Origin: CAZJTL01 sp964548905
GTDB lineage: Bacteria > Cyanobacteriota > Cyanobacteriia > Cyanobacteriales > Xenococcaceae
Direction: 5' to 3'
Assembly (NCBI GenBank): GCA_964548905.1
Contig: CAZJTL010000021.1
Location: forward strand, 1 to 35,698
DNA length: 35,698 nt
In this document: positions 32,401 to 35,698 of the stretch, in pieces
Layout: each line of letters opens with the position of its first letter
How positions within the stretch are numbered: position 1 is the stretch's first letter
Notes under the pieces: generated by a model
Database searches by the model: none
What the model was told of the DNA's origin: nothing
Seen by the model: the letters and a program-made list of their open reading frames with translations, nothing else
Made by a program: the position numbers and the translations under genes

Positions 32401-34905
32401 TTTTGTCGCGGGACGTTTTTGTCCTCTTTCGTCAACGTAGGCAAGATTGGGATCTGGTCGATCGGAGTTGATAAAATGGCGGAAGCGTTTTAGTTTTTCT
32501 TGGTCATTAATCGCGCTCTTCCATTCGCATTGATAGGTATCAACTAAATGCTGCATTTGTGCTTCTAAATCGGCGCAGATACCTAAAGAATCTTCGATAA
32601 TTACTTGCTTGAGGTAATCTAAACCGCCTTCTAGTTTGTTAAACCAAGTTGCAGTACGTTCCAAGCGATCGGCTGTGCGAATATAGAAAATCAAAAAGCG
32701 ATCGATATATTTAATCAGGGTTTCTTTGTCGATATCCGAAGCTAGTAAGACGGCGTGTTGGGGTTTCATGCCACCATTACCGCAGACATAGAGATTCCAG
32801 CCATTTTCTGTAGCAATAATGCCGAAATCTTTGCCTTGTGCTTCTGCACACTCCCGCGTGCAACCAGATACAGCCGATTTGAGTTTGTGGGGCGCTCTTA
32901 AACCGCGATATCTCAATTCTACTTCGATCGCTAACCCAGTTGAATCTTGTACGCCAAAACGACACCAGGTACTACCAACGCAAGATTTAACAGTGCGTAA
33001 AGCCTTACCGTAAGCATGACCAGATTCAAAACCAGCGTCAATTAGCTTTTCCCAAATATAAGGCAATTGGTCTACTCTAGCACCAAATAAATCGACTCGC
33101 TGTCCGCCTGTGATCTTAGTATACAGATCGAATTCTTTGGCAACTTCTCCCAAGACAATTAATTGATCGGGAGTGATTTCGCCTCCTGGTACTCTAGGAA
33201 TTACTGAGTAAGTACCATCTTTTTGAATGTTAGCTAAGAAGTAATCATTGGTATCTTGTAAACCAACGTGGGGAGTTTCTAAAATATGCTCGTTCCAAGT
33301 TGCAGCTAACATGGAAGCTACCGCAGGTTTACAAATTTCGCATCCCATACCTTTGCCATGTTTGGCAATTAATTCCTCAAAGGTTTTAATTTGCTCGATG
33401 CGTAACAGGTGATATAGTTCTTGACGAGAATAGGGGAAGTGTTCGCAAAGATGATTTTTGACTTCTACTCCCGCTTTCTTGAGTTCGGTTTTGAGTAAAT
33501 CAGTGACAAGAGGAACGCAACCGCCGCAACCAGTTCCCGCTTTGGTGCATTTTTTCAGACTGGGAACGTCAGTAATTCCATCTTCATGAATGGCATGGCA
33601 AAGCTGTGCTTTGGTAACGTTGTTGCAAGAGCAAATTTGGGCTGCATCGGGAAGACTATCTACTCCCATCTTCACAGAAGTTTGACCTTCTCTGGGAGGT
33701 AATAATAAATCTTCTGGATAGGGAGGAAGGGCAATTTTATTCTGGACAAATTGTAAGAAAGTACCGTAGTCAGCAGCATCACCGATGAGAATACCACCTA
33801 GTAGGTGTTTGCCATCCTCAGAAACTACTAGTTTTTTATAAATTCCCTTATTGTTGTCTGCGATCGCGATTTCTTTAGCGCCAGGAGTGCGAGCAAAATT
33901 ATCACCAAAACTGGCTACATCTACACCCAAAAGTTTGAGTTTGGTAGACATATCTGCACCAGTAAAACTATTGTCGCGATCGCTAAGTCGATCGACTAGC
34001 ACTTCTGCCATTTGATAGCCAGGTGCGACTAAACCAAAGATGCGATTATCATAAAGAGCGCATTCGCCGATCGCATAAATATCTCGATCGGAAGTCTGAC
34101 AAGCTTCGTCGATGACAATACCACCCCGTTCGCCTATTTCTAGACCGCAATTTCTTGCCAACTCATCCCGTGGACGAATCCCCGCCGAGAAGACGATCGT
34201 ATCTGTTGCTAATTCTGTACCATCAGCAAACAGCATCTTTGTAACTCTGCCATTTTCACTGACAATTTCGGTTGTATTTTTATTAGTGTGAACCTTTACG
34301 CCTAAATCTTCAATCTTCTGGCGAAGAATTGCACCACCAGCTTCATCAATTTGGACAGGCATTAAGCGAGGGGCAAACTCTACTACATGAGTAGTCAACC
34401 CCATCGATTTAAGAGCGTTAGCGCATTCTAAACCCAATAAACCACCGCCGACAACTACGCCTGTCTGACAGTTTTTAGCGTAGGCAGACATTTGTTCTAA
34501 ATCTTCAATAGTGCGATAAACAAAAGTTCCTTCTGTATCTTTGCCTTTGATGGGGGGTACAAAAGGATAGGAACCAGTTGCTAAAACTAATTTATCGTAA
34601 TTAATTTCTAAACCATTAGCTGAAGTGACAATTTTTTGAGCGCGATCGATACTAACCGCGCGATCGCCAATATGAATTTGAATACCGTTATTGTCATAAA
34701 ATCCCGGTTCAACTAACGATAAATCTGCCGCAGTCTTGCCAGCAAAATAACCACTAAGATTAACGCGATCGTAAGCAACGCGAGGTTCTTCGCAGAATGT
34801 AATTAAATTCCAGTGCTGAATGGCTCCTTTTTCTACTATCAACTCTAGGAATTTGTGACCAACCATCCCGTTACCAATAACGATTAGGTTTTTCTTGTTT
34901 GTCAT
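32383..34905 (-). CDS. nirB: Nitrite reductase (NAD(P)H) large subunit
   Basis: 840 residues. Domain order: FAD-binding (LIVIGNGMVGHKF, 7-19) and NAD-binding (GVVVGGGLLGLECA) pyridine-nucleotide oxidoreductase; a BFD-like [2Fe-2S] domain (C-S-C near 423, C-x7-C-x2-C near 455); and the sulfite/nitrite reductase domain, with siroheme-[4Fe-4S] ligands in CVGSTWCRFG (about 640) and CTRECAEAQGK (about 680). All cofactor Cys are present, so it should be active with NirD. The last residues (VGARG) and the stop lie in a GGGGCTA/GGGGTTA repeat. Cyanobacteria usually use the ferredoxin-dependent NirA, so NirBD here is notable. Confidence 0.95.
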   Translation of the reverse strand: MTNKKNLIVIGNGMVGHKFLELIVEKGAIQHWNLITFCEEPRVAYDRVNLSGYFAGKTAADLSLVEPGFYDNNGIQIHIGDRAVSIDRAQKIVTSANGLEINYDKLVLATGSYPFVPPIKGKDTEGTFVYRTIEDLEQMSAYAKNCQTGVVVGGGLLGLECANALKSMGLTTHVVEFAPRLMPVQIDEAGGAILRQKIEDLGVKVHTNKNTTEIVSENGRVTKMLFADGTELATDTIVFSAGIRPRDELARNCGLEIGERGGIVIDEACQTSDRDIYAIGECALYDNRIFGLVAPGYQMAEVLVDRLSDRDNSFTGADMSTKLKLLGVDVASFGDNFARTPGAKEIAIADNNKGIYKKLVVSEDGKHLLGGILIGDAADYGTFLQFVQNKIALPPYPEDLLLPPREGQTSVKMGVDSLPDAAQICSCNNVTKAQLCHAIHEDGITDVPSLKKCTKAGTGCGGCVPLVTDLLKTELKKAGVEVKNHLCEHFPYSRQELYHLLRIEQIKTFEELIAKHGKGMGCEICKPAVASMLAATWNEHILETPHVGLQDTNDYFLANIQKDGTYSVIPRVPGGEITPDQLIVLGEVAKEFDLYTKITGGQRVDLFGARVDQLPYIWEKLIDAGFESGHAYGKALRTVKSCVGSTWCRFGVQDSTGLAIEVELRYRGLRAPHKLKSAVSGCTRECAEAQGKDFGIIATENGWNLYVCGNGGMKPQHAVLLASDIDKETLIKYIDRFLIFYIRTADRLERTATWFNKLEGGLDYLKQVIIEDSLGICADLEAQMQHLVDTYQCEWKSAINDQEKLKRFRHFINSDRPDPNLAYVDERGQKRPATKVGARG

Positions 34906-35170
34906 TTATTTTCACCTGACCCTGATATCGGTTATCCTAGGGGAATTTTGTCTGGATTCCAATGCCTGCGATGTAATAAATGACAATTATCGATTCTAAA
35001 TTCGCATTAATTTTTATACAGATGCTCGGGCTTTTAAGAATTATTTGGTCTTGCAAGAGCAAACGGACAAAAAACAACGCGATGCACGTATAATTATAAG
35101 TTTTTAGCTTAAGTAAGTAGAGAAGGCATTATACCGAGAGCCGAGCCAAATAATGCCGCAGGTAATACGC
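34906..35170. other. Spacer upstream of nirB
   Basis: 265 bp between nirB and the broken ATPase, AT-rich, with no open frame of note. The nirB promoter should be here. A search by eye for the NtcA consensus GTA-N8-TAC on both strands found no full match. Confidence 0.4.
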
Positions 35171-35649
35171 TTATTGACGAGATGTGTACCAACGAATGAA
35201 CAGCTTTTCTGCCTCAATCCAAATAAAGATAAGGGCGCTAAAACCGATACAGATCGCTAACTCTGTAAACGTGAGATAGTGAGTGCCAAAGAACTTTTGC
35301 AATGGTTCGACGTAAATCAGTAGTAATTGCAATAAAGAAGTTACGACGACCGATGCTATCAAATAAGGGTTAGAGCGTGGATCGATCTGCACGAACAACT
35401 TACTATTGGAACGAATGGCAAGAGCGTGTCCCAAACGATGTGGTTGCGATGTCTTAATGCCTGCACGATTCTAAGTTTGTGTTCTGGGGAAACGCGAGCG
35501 TAGACACTAATATTTTCGACGACCTGCTTCAATTCTTCATCGCTGCAACGCTCTATTTCCTTTCCAGTCATCGTTGCGTCGTTAGCTTGAGCAATTCCCA
35601 AATCTTGGGCGATCGCTTTTGCCGTCAATTGATGATCTCCAGTAATCAT
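35171..35649 (-). pseudogene. Cation-transporting P-type ATPase, internally deleted remnant
   Basis: The 5' part on the minus strand encodes MITGDHQLTAKAIAQDLGI and VYARVSPEHKLRIVQALR, the P/N-domain region of a Ca2+/cation P-type ATPase. Directly after HRNHIV, where AMTGDGVNDAP is expected, the frame breaks. Another frame (from about 35434) continues with the extreme C-terminal membrane part, GHALAIRSNSKLF and the last two helices (YLIASVVVTSLLQLLLIYVE, LAICIGFSALIFIWIEAEKL). The hinge motif and about half the membrane domain are gone. Upstream of 35649 the sequence no longer looks like an ATPase; GACTTTTGCAAGAGGTCTA there may be the end of another insertion sequence. Confidence 0.75.
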
Positions 35650-35698
35650 TAGACCTCTTGCAAAAGTCAGAACAAAATAAGAGAAAATAATTCAAGAC

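Overview
The window looks like cyanobacterial chromosome. GCGATCGC (HIP1-type) octamers are scattered through genes and spacers. Several families are typical of cyanobacteria: a CAAD-domain protein, a 4-Cys serine/threonine-kinase relative, a cyanobacterial-type HflX, and heptanucleotide tandem repeats in many spacers. The species cannot be read from the sequence. No rRNA, tRNA, CRISPR array or phage module was seen.

Layout. (1) 1-4188: end of a surface-polysaccharide locus, with the C-terminus of a family-2 glycosyltransferase, a Wzm/Wzt-type ABC exporter and, convergent to it, a GT39-like membrane glycosyltransferase. (2) 4420-8416: an AmpG-like permease, an overlapping sugar-kinase/nucleotidyltransferase pair that looks like a sugar-1-phosphate to NDP-sugar salvage unit, and a convergent DUF4126 membrane protein. 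(3) 8578-9235: an internally deleted ISKra4-type element with intact 18-bp ends. (4) 9394-14154: a LivH/NatD-type permease, a Crp/Fnr regulator, argJ and a second GT39-like protein. (5) 14161-15596: a palindrome-rich MITE-like element, a DUF1838 protein and a 440-bp spacer. (6) 15597-22836: a five-gene, same-strand island: MBOAT acyltransferase, SGNH-like partner, type II NAD(P)H dehydrogenase, HTTM protein with an internal DCC (CxxC) domain, and a second MBOAT. (7) 22837-29266: hflX with a disturbed 5' end, an amidase_3 cell-wall hydrolase, a yefM-yoeB toxin-antitoxin pair, purB and a CAAD protein. (8) 29365-31791: a decay zone with an interrupted pseudokinase, remnants of a probable restriction-modification locus and a second internally deleted IS with intact ends. 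(9) 31878-34905: nirBD, the NAD(P)H-dependent nitrite reductase. (10) 35171-35698: a broken P-type ATPase.

How it fits together. Much of the intact content concerns the cell surface: polysaccharide export, lipid-linked sugar transfer, O-acylation, NDP-sugar supply and peptidoglycan turnover. The most unusual signals are repeats acting on genes. Four same-strand gene junctions (5701-5831, 17968-18090, 21250-21354, 32244-32400) share one composite spacer in one orientation: a purine-rich array, then ATGAACN heptamers just before the next start codon. Four genes end inside such arrays. An intergenic-type palindrome sits in frame inside the NADH dehydrogenase gene. The hflX reading frame has conserved-looking sequence upstream of any usable start. 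The most speculative functional idea is that the NDH-2 and HTTM-DCC neighbours form a quinol-driven membrane modification unit.
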